In this document: positions 26,941 to 35,948 of the stretch, in pieces
Layout: each line of letters starts with the position of its first letter
Numbering within the stretch: the stretch's first letter is position 1
Position numbers and translations under genes: made by a program
The notes under the pieces: generated by a model
What the model was told of the DNA's origin: nothing
The model's database searches: none
What the model saw: the letters and a program-made list of their open reading frames with translations, nothing else
Assembly (NCBI GenBank): GCA_031269915.1
Contig: JAISYN010000061.1
Span: 1-35,948, forward strand
DNA: 35,948 bases
DNA from: Synergistaceae bacterium
GTDB taxonomy: Bacteria; Synergistota; Synergistia; Synergistales; Synergistaceae
Direction of reading: 5' to 3'

Positions 26941-28116
26941 TTACTGCATGGCATAGACTACTTCATCTGCGATGAGTTGTTTAATTTCCGTATCAGAGTA
27001 GCCATACTGCTTCAAAATTGCGTTCGTGTCCTCGCCGAGCTTTGAGAAATGGGAAGCGCCATAGGTTGGGTTGGCGCCATATTGCACCGGAACACGCGGG
27101 ATGCGAAACTTTTTACCCTGCCTGATATCCTCTATATCCTCGAAGTAATTGTTTTCTTCAGCCTGTTCGTCGCTTACGCTGAAAATACCGGGATAATACG
27201 CGCTGCACGCAATATCCGCCGCCTCCAATTGTTCGACAGCCTTCTCTACGGTAATCTTCGCAAAACCCTCGTCGAATATCTCGGTAAGCTCAATGGCGTT
27301 TTCACCTTCCGTATCAGCCATGCAGGTCCACTTAGGGTTCCCGATAAGGTCTTCGCGTCCGACAATGCGTAAAAAGTTTGGAAAATCCCTTTCCCAATTA
27401 AGCGTCATGGTCTGAATCCAGCCGTCCTTGCATTTGAAGGAGTTTTTCATCGCGCGGCCGGGGTCTTTCCTCGTCTTCGGAAACTTTACGCCGTACTGCT
27501 GATCGATTATCGCGCAATGGTTTGCGTATAAACCTTCAGAATATAGCGAGGACGTCACTTTCATGCCATGTCCGGTATTCAAGCGATCCATGAGCGCGAC
27601 TATGACGCCCATAGCGAGGGATTTCCCGCATTCAATATCGCCTAAGCCTGATGGAACTACAATCGGAGGCGCGCCGCGTTCCATGATATCGTTGATAATT
27701 CCGGCCCTTGCCCAATAAGTGGTTATGTCGAAACCCGGCTTTGTCGCGACAGGACCGATTTCGCCGTAACCCGTGAGCGTCGCGTGGATGAGGCGGGGAT
27801 ATGTTTCGCACAGAGATTCATAATCCAGAGCAATATTTTTCAGCACCTGCGGCCTGTAATTGCTGACGAAAACGTCTGTTTCGGCAAGCATGCGGTGCAT
27901 AATCTCGATGCCCTTGGGTGTTCTGATGTTTATCGGGATACTTTTCATATTTCCGTGATACATTTCATAATAGTTGAGCTTACGAAGCGGGTGCCCCTTC
28001 AAAGGTTCCACCAGATATGTTTCCGCGCCGTATTCCGCCAGAATTTTTGCGCATCCGGAACCCGCTGCCGCGCGTGTGAAAGAAATTACCTTGATTCCGT
28101 TCAAAGTGTCGATCAT
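26941..28116 (-). CDS. CaiB/BaiF (class III) CoA-transferase family protein, FldA/HadA-like
   Basis: LNGIKVISFTRAAAGSGCAKILAEYGAETYLVEP, VFVSNYRPQVLKNIALDYESL, GLGDIECGKSLAMGVIVAL. Confidence 0.93.
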   Translation of the reverse strand: MIDTLNGIKVISFTRAAAGSGCAKILAEYGAETYLVEPLKGHPLRKLNYYEMYHGNMKSIPINIRTPKGIEIMHRMLAETDVFVSNYRPQVLKNIALDYESLCETYPRLIHATLTGYGEIGPVATKPGFDITTYWARAGIINDIMERGAPPIVVPSGLGDIECGKSLAMGVIVALMDRLNTGHGMKVTSSLYSEGLYANHCAIIDQQYGVKFPKTRKDPGRAMKNSFKCKDGWIQTMTLNWERDFPNFLRIVGREDLIGNPKWTCMADTEGENAIELTEIFDEGFAKITVEKAVEQLEAADIACSAYYPGIFSVSDEQAEENNYFEDIEDIRQGKKFRIPRVPVQYGANPTYGASHFSKLGEDTNAILKQYGYSDTEIKQLIADEVVYAMQ

Positions 28117-28137
28117 AAACGCAACGTCCTTTCAATT

Positions 28138-28166
28138 TTTATAGTGCTCTCACAAAAGAACACCAA
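28138..28166 (-). promoter_or_regulatory. Candidate promoter for the minus-strand catabolic operon (TTGGTG-17 bp-TATAAA)
   Basis: Reverse complement reads TTGGTG TTCTTTTGTGAGAGCAC TATAAA, about 22 nt before the CoA-transferase ATG. Confidence 0.4.
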
Positions 28167-28273
28167 CTTGAAAAAATCCATGTATGGCATCCGCTTTCTC
28201 AAATTCGTCAATGTTATTTTGTAAAATCACTATATCTCCTGAGTGCGGCAATCGTCTAATAGCAAAAAGTGGG

Positions 28274-28302
28274 GGATTATATAGGCGATACCTATACAAT
28301 CC
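28274..28302. promoter_or_regulatory. Operator-like inverted repeat GGATTaTATAGG-CGATA-CCTATAcAATCC
   Basis: 12-bp arms with one mismatch and a 5-bp spacer, upstream of the catabolic operon. Confidence 0.5.
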
Positions 28303-28451
28303 GCGCGCAAAGTATGGACGATAACTCGCCGTCACATTAAGCCCCACGCTATGCGGGGAAATCGGAAGAGCAGTATCATTGTCCAGATGTTTTGAGTTGG
28401 CGACCGAATTCTACGTCTTGCATATTCGATGGTAAACGGTGGATCGGTGAT

Positions 28452-28489
28452 AAAAAGCGGGGAAGCCGTGAAACAAACGGCCTCCCCGC
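28452..28489 (-). terminator. Intrinsic terminator for the ammonium transporter gene
   Basis: Minus strand: GCGGGGAGGCCGT-TTGTTTC-ACGGCTTCCCCGC-TTTTTA. Confidence 0.85.
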
Positions 28490-28537
28490 CGGGGGTACGC
28501 TCCGTCGACGTCTCTCGCCGCCGTCCGCAAAGACAGA

Positions 28538-29735
28538 CTAGCTGGCTTCGTTAACCTGTCTTTCGTAGTCGAATTTCAAGGCCTCGATGCCTTCCTCACG
28601 CACTTTGTCGTAATCGTACTGCAAGGCGTCGAACCCCTCCTCGCCCGTGCTCACGCGGATTACGTTTTCCACGTCGTAGACGAATATCTTGCCGTCGCCC
28701 GCCGATCCGGTGAAAAGAACGGATTTCGCGGCTTCCACGACTTTGCTCACGGGAACCTTGCACACAACCGTTTCCACCCGCACCTTGGGCAGCAGGGTCA
28801 TCTTCATTTCGGCCCCGCGGTATATCTCTTTCTTCCCCTTCTGCGCGCCGCACCCGGTGACCGCCGTCACGGTGAGCCCCGTAATGCCGATATCGTTCAG
28901 CGATTCTTTCAAGGCATCGAGCTTCTTGGGATTTGTATATATTTCCACCTTCGTCATCTTGGGATGCTCGCCAAGCATTTTTTTGGCCTCGGCGAGAGAA
29001 ACAGTATCAATGCCGGGAGTTGCGGAAAGAACCGGTTCGATTACGGGCACACCTTCCGACGCCACGACGACCGGCATGAAGTCGGCGTAACTGCTCGCGA
29101 GGGCGTGCTCGCGGATATCGAGGCCCTCGACTTCTTCGTCGCGGCTCACGCGCAATCCGACGAAGGCTTTTATGACGGAAAAGACTACCGCCATAGTCAC
29201 GGACGTCCATGCCGCCACCGCCGCTACCCCTATTATCTGGGTCACGACCATCGAGCCGCCGCCGCCGTAGAACAGGCCACCGTCCAACGCGAAGACGCCG
29301 GTCAATATGGTCCCGAGAGCCCCGCAAACGCCATGCACCCCGATCGCGCCGACGGGATCGTCGATCTTCAGCTTCTGGTCTATGAATTCGATGCCGAATA
29401 CCAGAACCGGCGCCGTTATGAGACCGATGAGGAAAGCCCCCACTGGGCTCACGGCGTCACATCCGGCCGTGATGGCGACCAGTCCGCCGAGCGCCCCGTT
29501 CAAGGTCATCGAGACATCGGGCTTGCCGTACCTGAGCCAGGTAATGAGCATCACCGCGTTGGCCGCCGTGGCCGCCGCCAGGTTCGTGTTGAATATTATC
29601 GAGCCCATCGAGACCAGCGTTTCGTCCCCGGTGGCGGAAACGGTCGAGCCGCCGTTGAAACCGAACCAGGCGAACCAGAGTATGAACACTCCCAGCGCGC
29701 CGAGGGTGAGGCTGTGTCCCGGTATCGCCCGTACA
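28538..29735 (-). pseudogene. Ammonium transporter, 3' part with fused C-terminal PII (GlnK-like) domain, disrupted by IS insertion
   Basis: Frame reads [31 protein letters not shown]...GAIGVHGVCGALGTILTGVF...MTKVEIYTNPKKLDALKESLNDIGITGLTVTAVTGCGAQKGKKEIYRGAEMKMTLLPKVRVETVV...GDGKIFVYDVENVIRVSTGEEG. Confidence 0.95.
29727..29735. repeat. Target-site duplication, left copy (GCCCGTACA)
   Basis: Identical to 31306-31314. Confidence 0.95.
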
Positions 29736-31305
29736 GGGTGTAGATATAAATTTTTGGTATTTACAGATTTACTATTTGATGATATACTGCTGAAAAAGGG
29801 AGATGTCAGTATATGGATGATGGTGACACAAGAGGCTCGACTGGCATTAAATTGGCTGAAATAGAGCGGTTAATAGAGGAATTCAAAGAAAAGTTCGAAG
29901 CGGGAACCTCTGATGCGGAGAACTTTATTACAATGTTTGAAATCGAACAATTATGGTCGGAATTGCAAAATAATACCAATAATATATATTCAGATATGGT
30001 TAGAGAACTTATGAGTACTGTGGACGAACGGGATTTAATCCGTAAAAAAAAAAGAGAGTATCGACTCCGCAAGATAACGTTGCGCACACATATAAAAACT
30101 TCGATTTCAATAATCACGTCACTGGGACAAATCTCGTTTTCGCGGTATTTGTTGATACCACAGGATATAGGCAGCAAAGAGAAACTCATGAGGCTCGCGA
30201 GAGCCAAAAGCGTTGCCCCGCTTGACTGCTATCTCGGACTAGCCGGCTTGCCGTTCAAAATCACGCCGGCAGCGATGCTTAGAATTGCCTACTGGGCGCA
30301 AAATCAGTGCTCCTACCAAAGGGCCGAAGATGCTATCTCCGAAATATCACGCATAAAAGTAAATGACGATACAGTCAGGTTGGTCGCCAACTTTGTCGGG
30401 GACGTGGTGTTCGGAAACGATTGTCAGAAGGCGGATGAAGTGTTCGCCGCGTTGGACAGCGGTAAACTTCACTTCCCGAAAGACCGTGACGGCGTGTTGT
30501 ACATACAAACTGACGGTGCCGCTCTCAATACGAGATTAAAAGATGAGACGGGTTCCACATGGCGCGAAAATAAACTGGGGGAAGTGTTTTCGTCGAAAGA
30601 TATCCATTATTGGACTGACAAAAAGGGCCAAAGGCAGCACCGGATCCTCAAAAAAGAGTATGTCAGTTACATTGGCGCCGCGTCGGAATTTAAAAAACAC
30701 TTGTTTGCCTGCGCTTTACGCGGAGGTTACGGGCGATTCAAAGAGACTGTCCTCCTCAGCGACGGTGCCGTGTGGATACGTAACATGGCGGAGGAACTAT
30801 TTCCAGACGCACAACACATCCTTGATTTCTTCCATCTGTGCGAAAATGTCAACACTTATGCAAAGCATATATTTAACATGGATGGACCCAAGTACAAAGC
30901 ATGGGCGAAAGACATTTGTGACAGGCTTAAAACGAGCGGATACCGTGATGTTTTGACCGAGTTGGAGCCCTTCAGGAACAAAAAACCGCACAATTGCCCA
31001 GTTAATCTCTATGGCTATATCTCAAACAACATCAATAACATCGACTATGCATCATACGAGAAAAAAGGCTATTTTATTGGTAGCGGCGCGGTAGAAAGCG
31101 GAAACAAAATCGTCCTCCAAGACCGCTTAAAGAGAGCCGGCATGCGTTGGAACACCGCCACGGCACAAGCCATGCTTACACTGAAATCAAAAGTGGAAAG
31201 CAATTTATGGTCGTTGGATGTCGAAAAACCTTTCTTATCACATTGTCGTTCCCTCTCTGACCCTCTTTTCCATATCTGATATACCATAAAAAAATATCTA
31301 CACCC
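29736..31305 (+). mobile_element. Insertion sequence, 1570 bp, DDE-type (ISKra4/ISLre2-like, family tentative)
   Basis: Imperfect terminal inverted repeats, 21/25 matches: GGGTGTAGATATAAATTTTTGGTAT (29736-29760) and the reverse complement of ATACCATAAAAAAATATCTACACCC (31281-31305); flanked by a 9-bp TSD; contains one transposase. Confidence 0.95.
29813..31279 (+). CDS. IS transposase
   Basis: 488 aa; YIQTDGAALNTR, LLSDGAVWIRNMAEELFPDAQHILDFFHLCENV, YFIGSGAVESGNKIVLQDRLKRAGMRWN. Confidence 0.93.
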   Translation: MDDGDTRGSTGIKLAEIERLIEEFKEKFEAGTSDAENFITMFEIEQLWSELQNNTNNIYSDMVRELMSTVDERDLIRKKKREYRLRKITLRTHIKTSISIITSLGQISFSRYLLIPQDIGSKEKLMRLARAKSVAPLDCYLGLAGLPFKITPAAMLRIAYWAQNQCSYQRAEDAISEISRIKVNDDTVRLVANFVGDVVFGNDCQKADEVFAALDSGKLHFPKDRDGVLYIQTDGAALNTRLKDETGSTWRENKLGEVFSSKDIHYWTDKKGQRQHRILKKEYVSYIGAASEFKKHLFACALRGGYGRFKETVLLSDGAVWIRNMAEELFPDAQHILDFFHLCENVNTYAKHIFNMDGPKYKAWAKDICDRLKTSGYRDVLTELEPFRNKKPHNCPVNLYGYISNNINNIDYASYEKKGYFIGSGAVESGNKIVLQDRLKRAGMRWNTATAQAMLTLKSKVESNLWSLDVEKPFLSHCRSLSDPLFHI

Positions 31306-31314
31306 GCCCGTACA
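31306..31314. repeat. Target-site duplication, right copy (GCCCGTACA)
   Basis: Identical to 29727-29735. Confidence 0.95.
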
Positions 31315-31871
31315 TGCCCCTCCGCGTCGTATTTTCCGATTCTGGGGCCGAGGAGAAAAGCCCCTACCATAGCCGCCACGCCGCCGACCATGTGGACGGC
31401 CGTGGAGCCGGCAAAATCGTGGAAGCCTCTCGCGGCAAGCCATCCGCCGCCCCATATCCAGTGGCCCGAGATCGGGTAGATCACCAGGCTGATGACGAAA
31501 CTGTAAATGCAATAAGCGGAAAATTTCGTCCTCTCCGCCATTGCGCCGGAGACTATGGTCGCGGCGGTCGCGCAGAAAACCGTCTGAAAGATCGCGAACG
31601 CGTAGGTCGGGAACGTGGAATCATAGTTGCCTCGGATTAAAAAATCAATCTTGCCGATAATACCGCTTATGTCTGAACCGAACATGATCCCGAAACCCAA
31701 AACCCAGAACGCGACCGATCCTATGCAGAAATCCATCAAATTTTTCATGATGATGTTGCCGGCGTTCTTGGCCCTCGTGAAGCCGGTTTCAACCATCGCG
31801 AACCCCGCTTGCATAAAAAACACCAGTATTGCCCCCAAAAGAACCCAAATCGTGTCGACCGACGAAAACAT
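31306..31871 (-). pseudogene. Ammonium transporter, 5' part
   Basis: MFSSVDTIWVLLGAILVFFMQAGFAMVETGFTRAKNAGNIIMKNLMDFCIGSVAFWVLGFGIMFG...[36 protein letters not shown]; residues after this in the track ORF derive from the IS. Confidence 0.95.
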
Positions 31872-31964
31872 TTTGCATCCTCCTCACTTTTCTCAAAAAA
31901 CTGCCCCTAAATTAACGCTGCTTCAAAACTCACCTCCCGAAATAAAATTTGTTCAATGCCGGCC

Positions 31965-31992
31965 ATTCTACTCAGAAAATAATTTTAGTCAA
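31965..31992 (-). promoter_or_regulatory. Candidate promoter of the ammonium transporter gene (TTGACT-16 bp-TAGAAT)
   Basis: Minus strand TTGACT AAAATTATTTTCTGAG TAGAAT, about 93 nt upstream of the ATG at 31871. Confidence 0.6.
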
Positions 31993-32232
31993 GTATTTTT
32001 TAAAATTATACGCTTGACGACAATATTAATATACATAAATTAGTTTTTAATCAGGCTTACGCAGTTATTTAGATCAAAATATACAAAATAATCTCGCTGC
32101 CGCGCATATACGGTCGATTAATATACAAAATTTTTTATTTTTCATGCTTGCATTGAACTCCGGTATTGTGTTAAACTCCCGCAATGAATTTTTTGAATTA
32201 ACAGAAAAATTATTTTGAAAGAAGGAACGCTT

Positions 32233-35200
32233 ATGGAAGAAAGAAATCATTGCCGATACTCTAAAAAAGGTTTATATGACCCGAAATTTGAACATGACGC
32301 CTGCGGAATTGGTATGCTCGTGAATATCAAGGGCGTAAAATCACACGCTCTCGTGAGGGACTCGCTGAGGGCGCTGATCAATCTCACGCACAGAGCCGGA
32401 GTCGCGGCCGATCCGGATGTGGGGGACGGCGCTGGAATACTGTTGCAGATTCCCCATCGTTTTTTGAAACGCGACTGCGCCGGAAGGGGGATTGATCTGC
32501 CAGACGAGGGCGGATACGGAGTCGCCATGATGTTTGCCTCGCCCGACGAGCCGCGGCGCGAAAAGACGCTCGCGATATTCGAAAGCATCGTCGCTTCCGA
32601 AGGGATGGAGGTCATAGGCGCGCGCCATGTGCCCACATATCCCGCCGCCGTGGGCAAACCGGCGCGCGGCGTCTGCCCGGCGATCGTCCAGGTTTTCATC
32701 AGGCGTACTGATGGCATGCCGCGCGAGGATTTCGAGCGAAAGCTGTATGTCGTTTCAAAACACGCCTTAGCACAGATAAGAAACGTCAAGTACATGGAGT
32801 CCGATCCTTATTTTTACCTGGCGAGCATATCGTCGAGGACGATCGTCTACAAGGGCATGCTGATCCCCAGGCAGATGGACGCGTTTTACATCGACCTTCG
32901 CGACGAGGACGTGGAAAGCTCCATCGCCCTGGTTCATTCGCGCTACTCGACGAATACGTTCCCCAGTTGGGAGAGGGCGCATCCCATCAGGCACATCATA
33001 CACAACGGGGAGATAAACACCATTCGCGGCAACGTCAACTGGATAAAGGCGCGCGAGTCCATTCTGGAATCCGAAAAGTACGGCGCGGACTACGAAAAAA
33101 TCCTGCCGATCATCAACGAGGACGGAAGCGACTCGGCCATGCTCGACGACTTTTTGACCTTTATGATAAACGCCGGTTACAGCCTCCCGCACGCCCTGAT
33201 GATGGCAATCCCGGAGCCGTGGGAGAAGGACGACGCGATGGATTCCGACAGGAAGGCGTTTTACGAATATTCGAGCTGCCTGATGGAGCCCTGGGACGGC
33301 CCCGCGGCAATAGCCTTCACCGACGGAGTTATCGCCGGCGCGAGGCTCGACAGGAACGGGCTCCGCCCGTCGAGATACTGTGTGACGAAAAATGATATGG
33401 TCATACTGTCGAGCGAGGTAGGGGTTCTACCCATACCGGATTCCGAGATCATACGCAAGGACAGGCTGCGCCCCGGACGGATGCTTCTCATAGACACGCG
33501 CGAGGGCAGAATAATTGAGGACGACGAGATAAAATCGTCCGTGGCGTCCGGCGCGCCGTTCAAAAAATGGGTGAGCGAGAACATACTCGAACTGAGCGGC
33601 CTGCCATCGAATCGCGGTCCCGGCGTCAGATGGCGCGACATAATGAGGGAGAAACGCGAGGCGGGCAGGCTTTCGCCTTACGAACAGGCGCTGATGAAGA
33701 ACCTCATCGGCCTGGAGTCGCTTTTCGCCTCCACGGAGAACGCGGATTTCGAGCCCTGCGCGCTTTTGGAAGCGGAAAAAATATTCGGTTACACGTGGGA
33801 GGACTTGATCCTCACGCTCAAACCGATGGCGGAAAACGCGGACGAGCCCATATCATCGATGGGCGCCGATATTCCGCCGGCCGTGCTCTCCGAGAGGCCC
33901 CAACTGCTTTACAACTACTTCAAGCAGATGTTCGCGCAGGTGACCAACCCCCCGCTCGACGCGCTCCGGGAGGCGAATGTCACGTCGTCCTCGGTGCAGT
34001 TCGGCAGCGAGGGAAATATGCTCTCGCCGGGGCCGGAAAACTGCCGCATGATACGCCACGGAACCCCCGTGATCTCGGATTCGGAACTGTTGAAGCTCCG
34101 CAACATAAATGAGCGCGGTTTCAAGTCCATAACGCTGCCGATGCTTTTCAACGACAAACTATCGAACGGCCTCAAGAAATCGCTCGACAATATACTTCTC
34201 GCCGCCGACATAGCGGTCGCGGACGGCTATAATATTTTGACGCTTTCGGACAGGGGCGCGGGAGAAAACAGGGTGCCGATTCCCGCTTTGCTCGCGACCG
34301 GGGCGCTGCATCATCATCTTATCCGAAAAAAGACCCGCCCCAGGGTGAGCGTCATCATCGAAAGCGGCGAACCGAGAGAGGTGCACCATATCGCGGCATT
34401 GGTAGGATACGGCGCTGACGCCGTAAACCCGTACCTCTCTTTCAGGATCATCAGGGACATGGCCTCGCGCAAAGCGCTGAAAGCCGACGAGGATACGGCC
34501 ATGTCGAACTACATTGACGCCCTCACCAAAGGGATCGTCAAGGTCATCTCCAAGATGGGTATTTCGACGGTGCGAAGCTATCAGGGAGCGCAGATATTCG
34601 AGGCCCTGGGCGTGAGCGAACAGGTGGTGAACGAGTATTTCACCGGGACTACCACGAGAATAGGCGGCGTGACGCTGAAAGAGATAGAGAATGAGAGCCG
34701 GGCACGGCACGAGGAGGCGTTCAGTTCCCTCATGGCCGGCGAACCGCTCGATCCCGGCGGGGAAATGAAATGGCGTCACGGCGGGGAGCATCATCTGTTC
34801 AACCCCGAGAGTATTTACTATTTGCAACAGGCGTGCCGCACGGGAGACTACGATACCTTCAAGAAATTTTCGGCGATGGCCTCGAGCAGGACGGATTACC
34901 TCAAGAACATCAGAGGGCTGCTCAACATAGTGACGCGGGGCAAGCCGATCTCTCTCGACTCCGTGGAACCGGCGGAGAATATCATGAAGCGTTTCAAGAC
35001 GGGCGCGATGTCGTACGGTTCGATAAGCCCGGAGACTCACGAATGTATCGCCATAGCGATGAACCGCATAGGCGGGAAGAGCAACAGCGGCGAGGGAGGC
35101 GAGGTTCCGGAGCGCTGGGCGCCGCGCGCCGACGGGCTGAATTCGTCGAGCGCGATAAAGCAGGTGGCTTCCGCGCGATTCGGGGTGACGATAGCGTACC

Positions 35201-35948
35201 TGAACAACGCGGCCGAGATACAAATCAAGATGGGACAAGGCGCGAAGCCGGGCGAGGGCGGGCATCTTCCCGGCACGAAAGTGTATCCGTGGATCGCCCG
35301 GGCCAGAAACTCGACGCCCGGCGTGGCGCTGATTTCCCCGCCGCCGCACCACGACATATATTCGATAGAGGATCTGTCCCAACTGATTCACGACCTCAAG
35401 AACGCGAACAGACGGGCGAGAATAAGCGTAAAGCTGGTATCGGAGGCCGGAGTCGGCACGATAGCGGTCGGAGTCGCCAAAGGGCTTGCCGACGTGATAA
35501 CCATAAGCGGCTACGACGGTGGAACGGGAGCCGCCGCGCGGGGCAGCATAAGGCACACCGGCCTGCCGTGGGAACTCGGTCTGGCCGAGGCTCATCAGAC
35601 GCTTCTGCTGAATAATTTCAGAAACCGCGTCACTCTCGAAACCGACGGCAAGCTGCTGACGGGGCGCGATATCGTGATAGCGGCCCTGCTCGGCGCGGAA
35701 GAATTCGGTTTTGCGTCCTCCGTCCTGGTGGCGCTGGGCTGCGACATGATGAGGGTTTGCAACCTCGACACGTGCCCGGTCGGGATAGCGACGCAAAACC
35801 CGGCGCTCCGAAAAAAATTCGGGGGCAAGCCGGAACACGTGGAGAATTTCATGCGGTTTTTGGCCATGGAGGTCAGGGAATGGATGGCGATGGTCGGCGC
35901 TCACACGTTCAACGAACTTATCGGACACGTCGAACTGCTCCGCGTGAA
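32233..35948 (+). CDS. gltB: Glutamate synthase large subunit (runs off the right edge)
   Basis: ATG 32233 after [137 protein letters not shown]. Not in the track because it has no stop in the window. Confidence 0.96.
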   Translation, partial: MEERNHCRYSKKGLYDPKFEHDACGIGMLVNIKGVKSHALVRDSLRALINLTHRAGVAADPDVGDGAGILLQIPHRFLKRDCAGRGIDLPDEGGYGVAMMFASPDEPRREKTLAIFESIVASEGMEVIGARHVPTYPAAVGKPARGVCPAIVQVFIRRTDGMPREDFERKLYVVSKHALAQIRNVKYMESDPYFYLASISSRTIVYKGMLIPRQMDAFYIDLRDEDVESSIALVHSRYSTNTFPSWERAHPIRHIIHNGEINTIRGNVNWIKARESILESEKYGADYEKILPIINEDGSDSAMLDDFLTFMINAGYSLPHALMMAIPEPWEKDDAMDSDRKAFYEYSSCLMEPWDGPAAIAFTDGVIAGARLDRNGLRPSRYCVTKNDMVILSSEVGVLPIPDSEIIRKDRLRPGRMLLIDTREGRIIEDDEIKSSVASGAPFKKWVSENILELSGLPSNRGPGVRWRDIMREKREAGRLSPYEQALMKNLIGLESLFASTENADFEPCALLEAEKIFGYTWEDLILTLKPMAENADEPISSMGADIPPAVLSERPQLLYNYFKQMFAQVTNPPLDALREANVTSSSVQFGSEGNMLSPGPENCRMIRHGTPVISDSELLKLRNINERGFKSITLPMLFNDKLSNGLKKSLDNILLAADIAVADGYNILTLSDRGAGENRVPIPALLATGALHHHLIRKKTRPRVSVIIESGEPREVHHIAALVGYGADAVNPYLSFRIIRDMASRKALKADEDTAMSNYIDALTKGIVKVISKMGISTVRSYQGAQIFEALGVSEQVVNEYFTGTTTRIGGVTLKEIENESRARHEEAFSSLMAGEPLDPGGEMKWRHGGEHHLFNPESIYYLQQACRTGDYDTFKKFSAMASSRTDYLKNIRGLLNIVTRGKPISLDSVEPAENIMKRFKTGAMSYGSISPETHECIAIAMNRIGGKSNSGEGGEVPERWAPRADGLNSSSAIKQVASARFGVTIAYLNNAAEIQIKMGQGAKPGEGGHLPGTKVYPWIARARNSTPGVALISPPPHHDIYSIEDLSQLIHDLKNANRRARISVKLVSEAGVGTIAVGVAKGLADVITISGYDGGTGAAARGSIRHTGLPWELGLAEAHQTLLLNNFRNRVTLETDGKLLTGRDIVIAALLGAEEFGFASSVLVALGCDMMRVCNLDTCPVGIATQNPALRKKFGGKPEHVENFMRFLAMEVREWMAMVGAHTFNELIGHVELLRV

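Noticed and set aside
28150-28347. 65-aa minus-strand ORF upstream of the CoA-transferase (…GDIVILQNNIDEFEKADAIHGFFQVGVLL)
   Set aside because: The C-terminal half looks protein-like, but I cannot tie it to a family and it overlaps the candidate promoter and palindrome; may be a gene remnant.
28964-29743. 259-aa plus-strand ORF and other long ORFs opposite the ammonium transporter
   Set aside because: Antisense to a clearly recognisable Amt-PII coding frame; composition typical of shadow ORFs.
32148-32176. gltB promoter TTGCAT-17 bp-TTAAAC
   Set aside because: Weak match to consensus in AT-rich sequence; not listed as a feature.
34770-35615. 281-aa plus-strand ORF
   Set aside because: Different frame inside gltB; Arg/Gly-rich translation with no protein-like pattern.
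34159-35928. 589-aa minus-strand ORF
   Set aside because: Antisense shadow of the gltB frame in GC-rich sequence; Arg/His-rich with no domain-like pattern.

Overview
The window reads as a bacterial accessory-metabolism region; I did not assign a taxon. (1) 1-6.2 kb: a MerR-family regulator fragment with a typical MerR-type promoter, two aldo/keto reductases, a two-domain esterase lipoprotein followed by an esterase remnant, an exported flavodoxin, a DUF4405 membrane protein and a DUF4491-like protein that appears frameshifted. (2) 6.3-15.3 kb (+): three paralogous TAXI-type TRAP substrate-binding proteins around one fused TRAP permease, then a cupin, Fe-ADH, SDR and MBL-fold hydrolase. (3) 15.3-16.3 kb (-): an Rpn/PD-(D/E)XK family protein bracketed by similar hairpin repeats. 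(4) 16.4-28.1 kb (-): a long catabolic operon with a class III CoA-transferase, acyl-CoA dehydrogenase, enoyl-CoA hydratase, two HIBADH-type dehydrogenases, a 4-OT tautomerase, two MmgE/PrpD proteins, an SMP-30-like protein, an SDR and an aldehyde dehydrogenase. (5) 28.5-31.9 kb (-): an ammonium transporter with a fused C-terminal PII domain, split by a 1570-bp insertion sequence with 25-bp imperfect inverted repeats and a perfect 9-bp target duplication; in-silico excision restores the reading frame. (6) 32.2 kb to the edge (+): the glutamate synthase large subunit. The best candidate for an undescribed system is the TRAP plus catabolic island (6.3-28.1 kb), whose substrate I cannot name. Other notable points are the mosaic triplicated binding proteins, one with an in-frame amber stop, and several catalytic-residue departures in the CoA and dehydrogenase enzymes.
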